Shown here one piece after another: positions 25,897 through 33,712 of a DNA stretch of 64,000 nucleotides. The first letter of the stretch is position 1. Each line of letters begins with the position of its first letter. The DNA is from Pigmentiphaga sp. H8 (GTDB lineage Bacteria; Pseudomonadota; Gammaproteobacteria; Burkholderiales; Burkholderiaceae_B). The stretch is taken from assembly GCF_003854895.1 (NCBI RefSeq), contig NZ_CP033966.1, positions 4,898,001-4,962,000 on the forward strand, in the 5' to 3' direction. The notes beneath the pieces are model-generated. The model saw only the letters and a program-made list of their open reading frames with translations, searched no databases and was not told the DNA's origin. The translations under genes and the position numbers were made by a program.

Positions 25897-25907
25897 CATA
25901 CTGTATG
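25897..25907. promoter_or_regulatory. perfect CATACTGTATG palindrome in divergent promoter region
   Basis: This perfect 11-base palindrome lies in the 270-base non-coding space 25723-25992, 174 bases from the ThDP gene and 85 from the Rieske gene. The same space has AATGGTATTACAGT on the minus strand (near 25768-25782), resembling the other operator class seen at 30671. Nothing else is recognisable there. Confidence 0.6.
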
Positions 25908-25992
25908 TTAAATAGCAGACTTGATTCACCGACAATGAACGACTTGCAGGCAGCCCCGCATGGTGGTCGCCGGATGCAGAGGGAGACGACAC

Positions 25993-27270
25993 ATGCTTAG
26001 CGAAGCGAAGAACCGCCAATTGACCCAGGTAGGGCCCGGCACCCCCATGGGAGAATTGCTGAGGCGCTACTGGCACCCCATCGCGGCGGCCAGCGAATTC
26101 GACAAGATGGACACCAAGCCCATCCGGCTGCTGGGGGAAGACCTCGTCCTGTACAAGGACCTGGGCGGCAACTTCGGCCTGATCGACCGCCGCTGCGCCC
26201 ATCGGCGCGCGGACCTGTCCTATGGCTTCGTCGAACAGTCGGGCCTGCGCTGCAACTACCACGGCTGGCTGTTCGACCGCGACGGACGCTGTACCGAGCA
26301 ACCCTACGAGGACATCGCTGCGCCGCACGCGCGCATGAAGGAACGCCTGCGCATCACCGCCTATCCCGTGGAGCAGAAGGCCGGCATGCTGTGGGCCTAT
26401 CTCGGCCCGCAGCCCGCGCCGCTGGTTCCCAACTGGGAACCCTTCACCTGGAAGAATGGCTTCGCCCAGATCGTCATCTCCGAGATTCCCTGCAACTGGC
26501 TGCAATGCCAGGAGAATTCGATCGACCCCGTGCACTTCGAATGGATGCACTCGAACTGGAGCATCCGCCTGAAAGGCGAGACCGGCCCCTACGCCCCCAC
26601 GCACGTCAAGGTGGACTTCGAGGAATTCGACTACGGCATCATCTACAAGCGCCTGCGCGAGGACACCAGCGAACGCCATCCGCTGTGGACCGTGGGCCGT
26701 GTCTGCCTGTGGCCGCAGGCCTTCTGCCTGGGCGACCACATCGAGTGGCGCATTCCCATCGACGACGAGAACACGCTCAGCATCGCCTGGGCGTTCTCGC
26801 GCGTGCCCAAGGAACAGGAACCCTATGAACAAGGCCCCATCCCGGCCTGGCACGGGCCCGTGGTGGACCCCGACACCGGCCGCTGGATCTCCAGCCACGT
26901 CATGAACCAGGACTTCGTGGCCTGGGTCGGACAAGGCACCGTGGCCGACCGCACCAAGGAAAACCTGGCCTCCAGCGACCGCGGCATCGCCATGCTGCGC
27001 AAGCGCTTCGGCGAGGACATGGACGCCGTCGCCGACGGACGCGATCCCAGCGGTCTGATCCGCGATCCGGCCGCCAACGAATGCGTCGAACTGCCCATCG
27101 CCGGACGCCACCTGTTCACCGAAGGCCTGACCCGCGAACAACTGCTGGCGCATCCGATACTCGGCAAGCACCTGGCCGACTATCCGTTCCAGGCCGGCCA
27201 GCCGGACGAGGTCAAGGCCGCGTACCGCCAGGCAATGGGCCTGCGCGACGAGGACGTCCAGGCACACTAG
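25993..27270 (+). CDS. Rieske non-heme iron oxygenase, LigX/OphA2-like terminal oxygenase (2)
   Basis: A 425-residue alpha subunit very similar to the copy at 17670-18938. The Rieske ligands are Cys68-x-His70 and Cys87-x2-His90. The mononuclear iron site is Asp178, His181 and His186 in IDPVHFEWMHSNW. Both share the long stretch from EIPCNW to SSHVMNQDFVAWVGQG, so they are probably paralogues acting on related acids. The ATG at 25993 has GGGAG eight bases upstream; the in-frame ATG at 25960 was rejected. It is transcribed alone, with a strong terminator directly after it, and divergent from the ThDP enzyme/reductase pair that could supply electrons. Confidence 0.92.
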   Translation: MLSEAKNRQLTQVGPGTPMGELLRRYWHPIAAASEFDKMDTKPIRLLGEDLVLYKDLGGNFGLIDRRCAHRRADLSYGFVEQSGLRCNYHGWLFDRDGRCTEQPYEDIAAPHARMKERLRITAYPVEQKAGMLWAYLGPQPAPLVPNWEPFTWKNGFAQIVISEIPCNWLQCQENSIDPVHFEWMHSNWSIRLKGETGPYAPTHVKVDFEEFDYGIIYKRLREDTSERHPLWTVGRVCLWPQAFCLGDHIEWRIPIDDENTLSIAWAFSRVPKEQEPYEQGPIPAWHGPVVDPDTGRWISSHVMNQDFVAWVGQGTVADRTKENLASSDRGIAMLRKRFGEDMDAVADGRDPSGLIRDPAANECVELPIAGRHLFTEGLTREQLLAHPILGKHLADYPFQAGQPDEVKAAYRQAMGLRDEDVQAH

Positions 27271-27291
27271 CCTGCTCGCGCGCCCGCCAGC

Positions 27292-27317
27292 AAAAACCCG
27301 GCATGCCGGGTTTTTCT
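27292..27317 (+). terminator. Rho-independent terminator
   Basis: AAAAACCCGGCA-TGCCGGGTTTTT is a perfect palindrome 21 bases after the Rieske stop. The GC stem is followed by a run of five T on the plus strand and mirrored by A on the other side. It separates the oxygenase gene from the porin gene and its two operator sites. Confidence 0.85.
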
Positions 27318-27341
27318 TCGTTGACACTCCTTTCTTTTGCT

Positions 27342-27380
27342 CATACAGTATGCGCAAAACAATAACACGCATACAGTAAT
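27342..27380. promoter_or_regulatory. two CATAC-N-GTATG operators in the porin promoter
   Basis: A perfect CATACAGTATG lies at 27342-27352 and a second, CATACAGTAAT, at 27370-27380. Their centres are 28 bases apart, and the second ends 21 bases before the porin ATG. The doubled site suggests that this promoter is the most tightly controlled of the set. Confidence 0.6.
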
Positions 27381-27401
27381 ATCAAAAAGGAGGAGACAAC
27401 G

Positions 27402-28652
27402 ATGAAACTGGATCGTCGCCGTAACGGCAATCGCCTGCATCTGTCCTGTACCGTGGCCGCCCTTGCCGCGGCATGCATCGGCCAGGCGCACGCCCAGGCA
27501 GGAGGTGGCAGCGGAGTTCAGATCTACGGCAAGGCCTCGGTGGGCCTGGACATGTACAAGGCGGCCGGCGCCACCGCCGGCCCCGCCTCGGACATTCCCC
27601 GCGTGCGCCGCCTGTACGACTCGGGTTCGCGGCTGGGCTTCCGGGGCACGGAATCGCTGGGCAACGGATTAAGCGCGCACTTCGTCATCGAAGGCGGCTT
27701 CAACATGGACAACGGCGGCAACATCGGCCCCAACGGCAAGCCGAACACGTCCACCGGCACCCTGGGGTCGCGCACCACCTACGTCGGCCTGAAGAGCGAC
27801 GCGCTGGGCACGCTGCGCTTCGGCCGGCAAGACCTGTTCTGGACCAGCCCCTACATCAACCAGACCGGCTCGGACTGGGTTTCCAGCGGCTTCGGCGTGC
27901 AGAGCGGGGGAATCGGACGCGGCATGGCGGTGGGCGTGGTCCGCGTGAACGATGCCGTCAAATACATATCTCCCCGCCTGTTCGGCCTGTTCGAGGTCAT
28001 CGTGGGAGCCTCGAGCACCCACCGCGAGACGATCAACGCGACCACCAGGAACAACGGTTCGCTCTGGGCCCTGACCCTGCAAGGCACGAAAGGCCCCTTC
28101 GGGTACGGCTACGACTACGCGCGCAATCGCGGCAACGAACTGACCACGCCCAGCGGGGCGCTGCCTGCCGGCACCCAGGGCCAGAGCGAAGGTCACAAGC
28201 TGAGGCTGCGCTACTCCTACTCGGATACGGGCCAGGTCAGCCTGATCCTGCTGCAAAGCCAGATCACCAACGGCGGCGCGTCGCTCAATGTCGGCGCCAC
28301 CGCCGACCCCAGCGCCCACAAGCTGCGACAGCGCGGCCTGGTCCTGGGCATGTCGCAGTATTTCGGCCAAGGCAAGCGCTACCACTTCATCGCCGAGTAC
28401 ATGCACCTGGCCAACATCAGCGGCTGCAACGTGGCCTCGCGCTGCGACGACACGGGCGCCCACGGCTACCTGCTGGCCTTCCGCTACCTCCTGTCCAAAC
28501 GCACCAACCTGTACGTCAACTACCAGAAGATCCTGAACGACAGGAACTACAACCTGGACTGGAACGGCAACAGCATGAGTTCCGCGCCGTCCGGACTGCC
28601 GGTGGGGGCCGACCCGCAGCTCGTGGGCATAGGCATCATGCACCGGTTCTGA
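27402..28652 (+). CDS. Gram-negative outer-membrane porin (Burkholderiales type)
   Basis: A 416-residue trimeric beta-barrel porin. The signal peptide ends near residue 31 (AAACIGQAHAQ). VQIYGKASVGLDMYK is the first strand. The family segments SRLGFRGTESLGNGLSAHFVIEGGF and LGTLRFGRQDLFW follow, and the chain ends IGIMHRF with the terminal Phe needed for barrel assembly. A strong AAAGGAGGAG site precedes the ATG. Its place inside the catabolic cluster and its double operator suggest a dedicated entry channel for the aromatic acid across the outer membrane. Confidence 0.93.
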   Translation: MKLDRRRNGNRLHLSCTVAALAAACIGQAHAQAGGGSGVQIYGKASVGLDMYKAAGATAGPASDIPRVRRLYDSGSRLGFRGTESLGNGLSAHFVIEGGFNMDNGGNIGPNGKPNTSTGTLGSRTTYVGLKSDALGTLRFGRQDLFWTSPYINQTGSDWVSSGFGVQSGGIGRGMAVGVVRVNDAVKYISPRLFGLFEVIVGASSTHRETINATTRNNGSLWALTLQGTKGPFGYGYDYARNRGNELTTPSGALPAGTQGQSEGHKLRLRYSYSDTGQVSLILLQSQITNGGASLNVGATADPSAHKLRQRGLVLGMSQYFGQGKRYHFIAEYMHLANISGCNVASRCDDTGAHGYLLAFRYLLSKRTNLYVNYQKILNDRNYNLDWNGNSMSSAPSGLPVGADPQLVGIGIMHRF

Positions 28653-28676
28653 GGCCGGCGGCGGCGCAATGGAAAA

Positions 28677-28708
28677 AAGGCCGCCGGGGTTCGCGCCCCG
28701 GCGGCCTT
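28677..28708. terminator. bidirectional terminator between porin and dioxygenase genes
   Basis: AAGGCCGCCGGGG and CCCCGGCGGCCTT form a 13-base-pair stem with a six-base loop. A precede it and T-rich CTTCTTCG follows. It lies between two convergent genes and should serve both. Confidence 0.85.
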
Positions 28709-28721
28709 CTTCGTTTCCCGC

Positions 28722-29222
28722 TCACACCATGTACAGGTCCAGGACCGTGGGGATGAAGTCGTTCATCAGCGTGATCTTCTTGCGGGCGATCTTCCAGCCC
28801 TCGTCCACGCGCTGCAGCCGGTGCTCGTACGATCCGAAGTAGACGTGCTGCGACTTGTACTTGGGATTGTAGACATGCGAGGTCCAGCTCGAGCGCAGGT
28901 CCATCGTGTCGTCGCCGGCCTGCTCGACGATGACGTTGGACACCGCATGGGCCGTGCGGGCCAGTGGCATCGAGGCGACCGAAAGGTTCGAGCTCAGGCG
29001 CCAGACGCGGTCCACCAGCGCATTGCGCGACGCGCAGTAGACCAGCGACAGTTCGGTCTCGGGGTTCTCCGTGGGCTGATGTTCGCTCTTCCAGGCCGGG
29101 ATCCAGTAGACCGCGTCGCTGGTGTACAGGTCGACCCATTCGTCGAAGCGCTGCCGGTCCAGCAGGTGGGCCTCGCGGTACAGGTATTCCGCCGCGTGGG
29201 CAGGCGTCAGGGCTTGGTTCAT
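28722..29222 (-). CDS. aromatic-ring-hydroxylating dioxygenase beta subunit (BenB-like)
   Basis: A 166-residue small subunit of the SnoaL/NTF2-like fold, as in the beta subunits of benzoate, toluate and anthranilate dioxygenases. Visible segments are AAEYLYREAHLLDRQRFDEWVDLYTSDAVYWIP, ELSLVYCASRNALVDRVWRL and the C-terminal WKIARKKITLMNDF. The subunit is structural and stabilises the alpha3beta3 hexamer. Its ATG overlaps the stop of the alpha subunit gene by four bases (ATGA). No reductase gene follows, unlike classical benABC. Confidence 0.92.
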   Translation of the reverse strand: MNQALTPAHAAEYLYREAHLLDRQRFDEWVDLYTSDAVYWIPAWKSEHQPTENPETELSLVYCASRNALVDRVWRLSSNLSVASMPLARTAHAVSNVIVEQAGDDTMDLRSSWTSHVYNPKYKSQHVYFGSYEHRLQRVDEGWKIARKKITLMNDFIPTVLDLYMV

Positions 29223-30646
29223 CGTACGGTCTCCACGAGGCGGGCGGATGCGGGTGCGGGCTGGCTGCGTGCGGCGGCCTCGTCGGCGCGCTGGCCCGCC
29301 TGCAGCAAGGCCCGCCAGGAACGGTAATAGGTGTGGAAGATGGTCTCGTCGCCCAGTTCCACGCCGCCGATGACCGACGACAAGGCCTTGACGCCCAGCC
29401 GGTCGATGAACGGATCGCCGTCGGGACCGGCTAGCATCATGCCGCGCGCGTGGCCTTGCAGCCAGGGGGAGACCGGATTCAGGTGGCCGTCCTGGCAGTC
29501 TTCATAGTTGATGGTGTCGTCGGGCGTGGCCAGGCCGCTGGGATTGAAGAAGTCCTCGTATTGCCGGATGCGCTGGGCCCGCGCCGCGGCGCTTTCGCCG
29601 ACCGGCGCTATGCAATAGGTCAGCATCTCGGTCCTGTCGACCGAGATCGGGCGAATGATGCGCAGTTGGCTGGAGGCGTTCTCGGCTACCTGCACATTGG
29701 GAAACAGCGTCAGGTTGCGGGTGTTGAACATCCAGTCCCGCCGGGCTTCGCCGAACCGTTCCTTGAGTTCCTCCGCGCGCTCGAACAGGGGATGGCTGTC
29801 GTTGACGGTGCGCCGGTTCCAGTTCAGGTTGTGGCCGTGCTCGAACGATGTGGAGCCGCCGGCGATGTGCTCGAGCCCGTCGGCCGGAAACTGCATGGCC
29901 TTGCGCCCGCCCCGCCCCCGCACGTTGGCGCGCACGGTGCCTTCCCAGCCTTTCTCGGCGCGCCGGTCCAGCACCTTGAGATAGGACGGGTGGGTGGAGG
30001 TGAAGTGATACTGGTCCGAGCAGTTCTCCAGTTGCAGCTTCCAGTTGCCTTCGAAGGTGAAGCCGACCACCCCCGGCACCAGCTCCAGACCCTGCGGACT
30101 GGTATCGACGGCGATGTCGATGAAGGTCCTGGCCTCGCCCAGGTATTCGGACAGCGGCAGGACGTCGGCGGACAGGGCACCGAACATGAAGCCCCGGTAG
30201 ACCTCGAAGCGCGGCAGCGCCGCCAGATCGTGGCTGTCGTTGTCGAAGGCGGGGCTGTACTGGCCGTCGTCCTTGAACTTCAGCCCGCGTATCCGGCCCG
30301 CGCTGTCGAACGACCAGCTGTGGTACTGGCAGACGTGGATCTTGCGATTGCCCTGCGCGAGGTGGCACAGCCTGGCCCCCTTGTGCGGACAGCTGTTGAT
30401 GAAGGCATTCAGGTTTCCTTCCCCGTCGCGCATGACGACGACCGGATGGCGGCCCACCGTCGTCGTCATGTAGTCATGGGGATGGGGGACTTGCGAGTCC
30501 AGGCCCAGAAAAACCCAGTTCCGCTCGAAGATGTACTTCATTTCCATCTCGAAGATCTCGGGGTCGCTGAACACGCTGCGGTGCAGGCGGAAGACGCCGT
30601 CCTCGGGACGGTCGTCCACCAACGAAGCAATGTCTTTCTTGCTCAT
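29219..30646 (-). CDS. aromatic-ring-hydroxylating dioxygenase alpha subunit (BenA-like)
   Basis: A 475-residue catalytic subunit. The Rieske centre uses Cys86-x-His88 and Cys106-x2-His109 (CPHKGARLC...CQYHSW). The mononuclear iron site is Asp211, His214 and His219 in ENCSDQYHFTSTH. The N-terminus (DDRPEDGVFRLHRSVFSDPEIFEMEMKYIFERNW) is typical of the benzoate/toluate/anthranilate group, which turns an aromatic carboxylate into a cis-diol. The exact substrate is unknown. It is divergent from the hydroxyacid dehydrogenase gene, with a long palindrome in between. Electron donors may be the ferredoxin at 33353 and the reductase at 22982. Confidence 0.92.
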   Translation of the reverse strand: MSKKDIASLVDDRPEDGVFRLHRSVFSDPEIFEMEMKYIFERNWVFLGLDSQVPHPHDYMTTTVGRHPVVVMRDGEGNLNAFINSCPHKGARLCHLAQGNRKIHVCQYHSWSFDSAGRIRGLKFKDDGQYSPAFDNDSHDLAALPRFEVYRGFMFGALSADVLPLSEYLGEARTFIDIAVDTSPQGLELVPGVVGFTFEGNWKLQLENCSDQYHFTSTHPSYLKVLDRRAEKGWEGTVRANVRGRGGRKAMQFPADGLEHIAGGSTSFEHGHNLNWNRRTVNDSHPLFERAEELKERFGEARRDWMFNTRNLTLFPNVQVAENASSQLRIIRPISVDRTEMLTYCIAPVGESAAARAQRIRQYEDFFNPSGLATPDDTINYEDCQDGHLNPVSPWLQGHARGMMLAGPDGDPFIDRLGVKALSSVIGGVELGDETIFHTYYRSWRALLQAGQRADEAAARSQPAPASARLVETVR

Positions 30647-30670
30647 GTCTCTCTCCTACCGGGGGTTTGC

Positions 30671-30713
30671 TTATTTGGTATTACCAAATAATTAGTATAA
30701 TGGTATATCTGTA
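30671..30713. promoter_or_regulatory. 21-base perfect palindrome plus TGGTATATCTGTA motif
   Basis: A palindrome centred at 30681 (core TTTGGTA-T-TACCAAA, arms extending to 30671 and 30691) lies 24 bases before the dioxygenase alpha start. TGGTATATCTGTA follows at 30701-30713, closer to the dehydrogenase start at 30750. Both look like GntR-class operators controlling the divergent pair. Confidence 0.6.
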
Positions 30714-30749
30714 TAAAACGATTGGCAACCGGAAGAGAGGAGCAAAGCA

Positions 30750-31760
30750 ATGGCATACAACGTGGTCATCTCGGCCCGCCTGGGGCCTTACGAAAGCCTG
30801 GCCGACCTGCTGGCATCGGCCGGCTGCGCGGTCAGCCGGCTGCCGGTGGAGGCGCAGCACTGGACCCCGGAACTCATGGCCCGTTTCTGTCCCGAAGCCG
30901 ACGCCTACGTCGGCATGTTCAACGGCATCCGCATTCCGGCCGAAGTGCTGGAGGCATCGCCCCGGCTGAAGGTGGTCACCTCCCCCATCATCGGCACCGA
31001 ACACATAGACGTCGCCCGGGCCACCGAACTCGGCATCGTGGTAGCGCACGGTGCCGCGGCCGAGAACTTCGTCGGCATGGCCGAGGCGTCGGTCATGCTG
31101 ATCGCGGCGCTGCGCAAGCGGCTGCTGGCGAAGATGCGCACGCTGGCCGACGGCGTCTGGCGCCCCGCGCCCCTGGGCAGCATGGTGCATGGCTCCACGG
31201 TTGGCCTGGTGGGCTTCGGCAATATCGGCCGCACCGTTGCCCGGATGCTGGCCCCCTGGGGCTGCCGCATCCTCGTCGCCGACCCCTACGTGCAGGCCGA
31301 CGTGGTCCGGGACCACGGCGCCGAACTGGTATCGCTGGACACCTTGCTGGCGGAGTCCGATACCACCGTCGTCCTGGTCACGCTGACCCGGGAAACCCAT
31401 CACCTGATCGACGCGGCCGCGATCGCGAAGATGAAGGCCGGCGCGAGCCTGATCAACGTCGGCCGCGGCGGCTGCGTGGACGAAGCGGCGCTGCTGGCCG
31501 CGCTGGAATCGGGCCGGCTGTCGGGCGCAGCCATCGACACCTGGGAGACCGAGCCGCTGCCGGCGGACGACGCGCTGCGCCGGCATCCCGCGGTGATAGG
31601 CACCGGCCACGTCGTCGGCCATTCGGAAGAGCTGTATGCCCGCATGCCGGGGGTCGCGCTGGAGAACACCCTGCGCGCGCTGCGGGGGGAAACGCCGCTG
31701 CACGTGCGCAACCCCGAGGCGCTGCCGCGCTGGCGCGAGCGCCTGGCGGCGCTGGCCTGA
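30750..31760 (+). CDS. D-isomer-specific 2-hydroxyacid dehydrogenase
   Basis: A 336-residue NAD(P)-dependent dehydrogenase. The dinucleotide motif is VGLVGFGNIGRTVARML (near 149-165) and the Arg motif is INVGRGGCVDEAALLAAL. The acidic segment DTWETEPL follows, with the final His in TGHVVGHSEELY. It shares the fold but not close sequence with the enzyme at 7063-8013. It may process a 2-keto or 2-hydroxy acid from the ring or side chain. The ATG at 30750 has GAGAGGAG about 13 bases upstream. It is divergent from the BenA-like gene and convergent with the amidohydrolase gene. Confidence 0.9.
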   Translation: MAYNVVISARLGPYESLADLLASAGCAVSRLPVEAQHWTPELMARFCPEADAYVGMFNGIRIPAEVLEASPRLKVVTSPIIGTEHIDVARATELGIVVAHGAAAENFVGMAEASVMLIAALRKRLLAKMRTLADGVWRPAPLGSMVHGSTVGLVGFGNIGRTVARMLAPWGCRILVADPYVQADVVRDHGAELVSLDTLLAESDTTVVLVTLTRETHHLIDAAAIAKMKAGASLINVGRGGCVDEAALLAALESGRLSGAAIDTWETEPLPADDALRRHPAVIGTGHVVGHSEELYARMPGVALENTLRALRGETPLHVRNPEALPRWRERLAALA

Positions 31761-31768
31761 ACACGGCG

Positions 31769-31793
31769 CGCTCCGGACCCCGTCCGGAGCGCC
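31769..31793. terminator. hairpin between convergent dehydrogenase and amidohydrolase genes
   Basis: GCGCTCCGGAC-CCC-GTCCGGAGCGC makes an 11-base-pair stem with a three-base loop in the 39-base gap between the two stops. No T-run follows on either strand, so termination is only likely, not certain. Confidence 0.5.
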
Positions 31794-31799
31794 GGCGGA

Positions 31800-33239
31800 T
31801 CAGGCCGCCGCCGGCGTGCGGTCCCGCAGGAACGCGTGCGCCGCATCCTCGATGACCGTTCCGTCGAAATAGGCCGGGTTCATCGACAGCATCATTTCCG
31901 CGCAGTTGTCGAAGGTCAGCGCCTTGAAGTCCTCTTCCGTGATCAGCTCGGCCTGGATCAGGTTGTAGGCTTCGGACAGGATGCTGCGCGCGTCCATCAC
32001 GTCCCAGTGTCCGATGTCGGAACCGAACATGGCCTTGAGCGTGGCGCCCACCGGATTCAGGCGCCGGTTGAACGCCACCGACAGCATCCGGTCGTCGGCC
32101 TCGCAGCCGAAATAGAAGTTGTCGCAGAACAGCCGGCGCAGGTCGCGCACCTCGGTCATGCCGGCCGCGCCGAATTCATCGAACAGCGCCGGCCGCCCCG
32201 GCCGGGCCAGCCCGTGGTGCGGGTTCTGCAGGAAGCGTTCGGCCGTGTGGCGCGCGTCGCCGAACTTCTCGAACAACTCGGCCATCAGCGCGATGTCCAG
32301 CTTGTCCGGGTCCAGGCTGCTTTGCAGATAGCGCACGTTGCGCTTCTCCCAATGCTCGACGATGTCGTTCAGCAAGGTCAGCGCCCAGCCCGCTCCGCAC
32401 TCCAGGAAACCGAACTTCAAGGTCGGAAAGCGGTTCGTCACGCCGCCCAGGAACAGCGAGCGACAGAAGTACTCGGATCCCGACGCGAAGCTGCCCAGGT
32501 GGTTGAAAACGTAGTTCGTGGGCGAGTTGCGCGTACGGGCGCCATGGGCCGAGGTGTGGCACAGCGGCGCCACGCCCAGCTCGACGCAACGGCGCCAGAA
32601 CGGGTCGTAGTCGTGCGGGCTGTCCATGGCGATGGACGTCACCTTCTGCGCGTGCGCCGCCAGGTCCGGCGCGGCCGCGGCAACGTCGGGATGCGGCGTG
32701 CGGATCTCCGTGCCTATCATCACCGCCTTGTGTCCCAGCTCGAGCACCGCGTGATCCAGCTCGCGTATGGCTTCCTCGGGCGTGTAGGTGGGAATGACGG
32801 CCACCGGGCGGATGCGGTCGCCCACGTCCCTGAACATGTCCGCGTACATGGTGTTGAGCGCGCGGCAGCGGACCTGGCGCAGCTCGTCGTCGGGGATGTA
32901 CAGGCCGCCTATGCCGTTGGTCGTCAGCATGTGGGCGAAGTCCAGCCCCGCGCGGTCCATCTGCGAGCGGAAGTACTTGGGCAGCATGGCCATGGCGCGG
33001 TCGCTGGTGTTCCTGCCCGACGGCGCGCCCCACCACAGCCCCTTGGTGGCGTTGTCGGAAAACGCCGGCCCCTTGCGGCCGCGCTGGCGCGACCGCTCCA
33101 TCAGCTCGGCGCCGCCGATCTCCTTGACGTAGTCGTTCAGCACGAACTCGCACTCGATGATGTGCGCGTCGCTGTCGATGATGGGATGGCGGACCTTGGC
33201 CCGCACCTGGTCTCCCGGATAGTCTGCGAATCCTGACAC
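31800..33239 (-). CDS. amidohydrolase family protein (PF04909-like)
   Basis: A 479-residue metal-dependent hydrolase or decarboxylase-like protein of the amidohydrolase-2 group. It starts with a GTG at 33239 that has GAGGAG seven bases upstream. The metal motif is DSDAHIIEC (an HxE-type variant near 22). LCHTSAHGARTRNSPTNYVFNHLGSFASG, KFGFLECGAGW and GSDIGHWDV follow in the order expected for this fold. At 479 residues it is longer than LigJ or LigY enzymes. Members include ACMS, 5-carboxyvanillate and gamma-resorcylate decarboxylases as well as C-C hydrolases. Decarboxylation or hydrolysis of a ring compound is likely, but the reaction is unknown. Confidence 0.85.
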   Translation of the reverse strand: MSGFADYPGDQVRAKVRHPIIDSDAHIIECEFVLNDYVKEIGGAELMERSRQRGRKGPAFSDNATKGLWWGAPSGRNTSDRAMAMLPKYFRSQMDRAGLDFAHMLTTNGIGGLYIPDDELRQVRCRALNTMYADMFRDVGDRIRPVAVIPTYTPEEAIRELDHAVLELGHKAVMIGTEIRTPHPDVAAAAPDLAAHAQKVTSIAMDSPHDYDPFWRRCVELGVAPLCHTSAHGARTRNSPTNYVFNHLGSFASGSEYFCRSLFLGGVTNRFPTLKFGFLECGAGWALTLLNDIVEHWEKRNVRYLQSSLDPDKLDIALMAELFEKFGDARHTAERFLQNPHHGLARPGRPALFDEFGAAGMTEVRDLRRLFCDNFYFGCEADDRMLSVAFNRRLNPVGATLKAMFGSDIGHWDVMDARSILSEAYNLIQAELITEEDFKALTFDNCAEMMLSMNPAYFDGTVIEDAAHAFLRDRTPAAA

Positions 33240-33284
33240 GATGCTCTCCTCTTCACGGATGTTCTCTTGCGTCTTACAAACACG

Positions 33285-33295
33285 CATACTGTTTT
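33285..33295. promoter_or_regulatory. CATACTGTTTT operator-like site between amidohydrolase and ferredoxin genes
   Basis: This matches the CATACTGTATG consensus in nine of eleven positions and lies 45 bases from the amidohydrolase start and 57 from the ferredoxin start. It is the weakest of the eight sites, but it has the same ACGC sequence in front as those at 22225, 25897 and 27370. Confidence 0.4.
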
Positions 33296-33352
33296 ACCAT
33301 GCTACCATATGCAAAAAAGAAAGCCCATCGATAACCGACGAGAAGGTGGAAC

Positions 33353-33703
33353 ATGCAAGCGCGTATTGCGGCAGTGGAGACCGACGCGGACCAGGCGCTG
33401 TCCTGGCATCCGGTATGCGGCGCGGACGACCTGGAAAGCGGCGGAGTGCTGCACGTGGAAACGGGAGGGCTGGAACTGGCGCTCTTTCGTCTTGACGACG
33501 GCTATCACGCCACGTCGGACATCTGTACGCACATGCGTTCGCGCCTGTCCGACGGCTACGTCAAGGATGGCACCGTCCAGTGCCCGCTGCACTTCGGCAG
33601 GTTCGACATCCGGACCGGGCAGGCGCTGTCCGCTCCCTGCAAGAAAGGCGTGCGGACCTTCGCCACGAAAGTCGACGGCGGCCGGGTCTGGGTGGGGATG
33701 TAG
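33353..33703 (+). CDS. Rieske-type ferredoxin of an oxygenase system
   Basis: A 116-residue soluble Rieske ferredoxin that shuttles electrons from a reductase to an oxygenase. The cluster ligands lie in CTHMRSRLSDGY and CPLHFGRFD. The N-terminal 15 residues are variable. It is too short for any catalytic domain. It is divergent from the amidohydrolase gene, and its stop is ten bases from the end of the convergent GntR gene. The BenA-like oxygenase at 29219-30646, which lacks its own electron donor gene, is the nearest candidate partner. Confidence 0.9.
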   Translation: MQARIAAVETDADQALSWHPVCGADDLESGGVLHVETGGLELALFRLDDGYHATSDICTHMRSRLSDGYVKDGTVQCPLHFGRFDIRTGQALSAPCKKGVRTFATKVDGGRVWVGM

Positions 33704-33712
33704 GCGGAGGGA

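Noticed and set aside
25723..27372. Long upstream extension of the ThDP enzyme frame (to 1133 codons)
   Set aside because: The extension is antisense to the Rieske gene and crosses its terminator. The enzyme's conserved N-terminus begins at 25722 with its own ribosome site.
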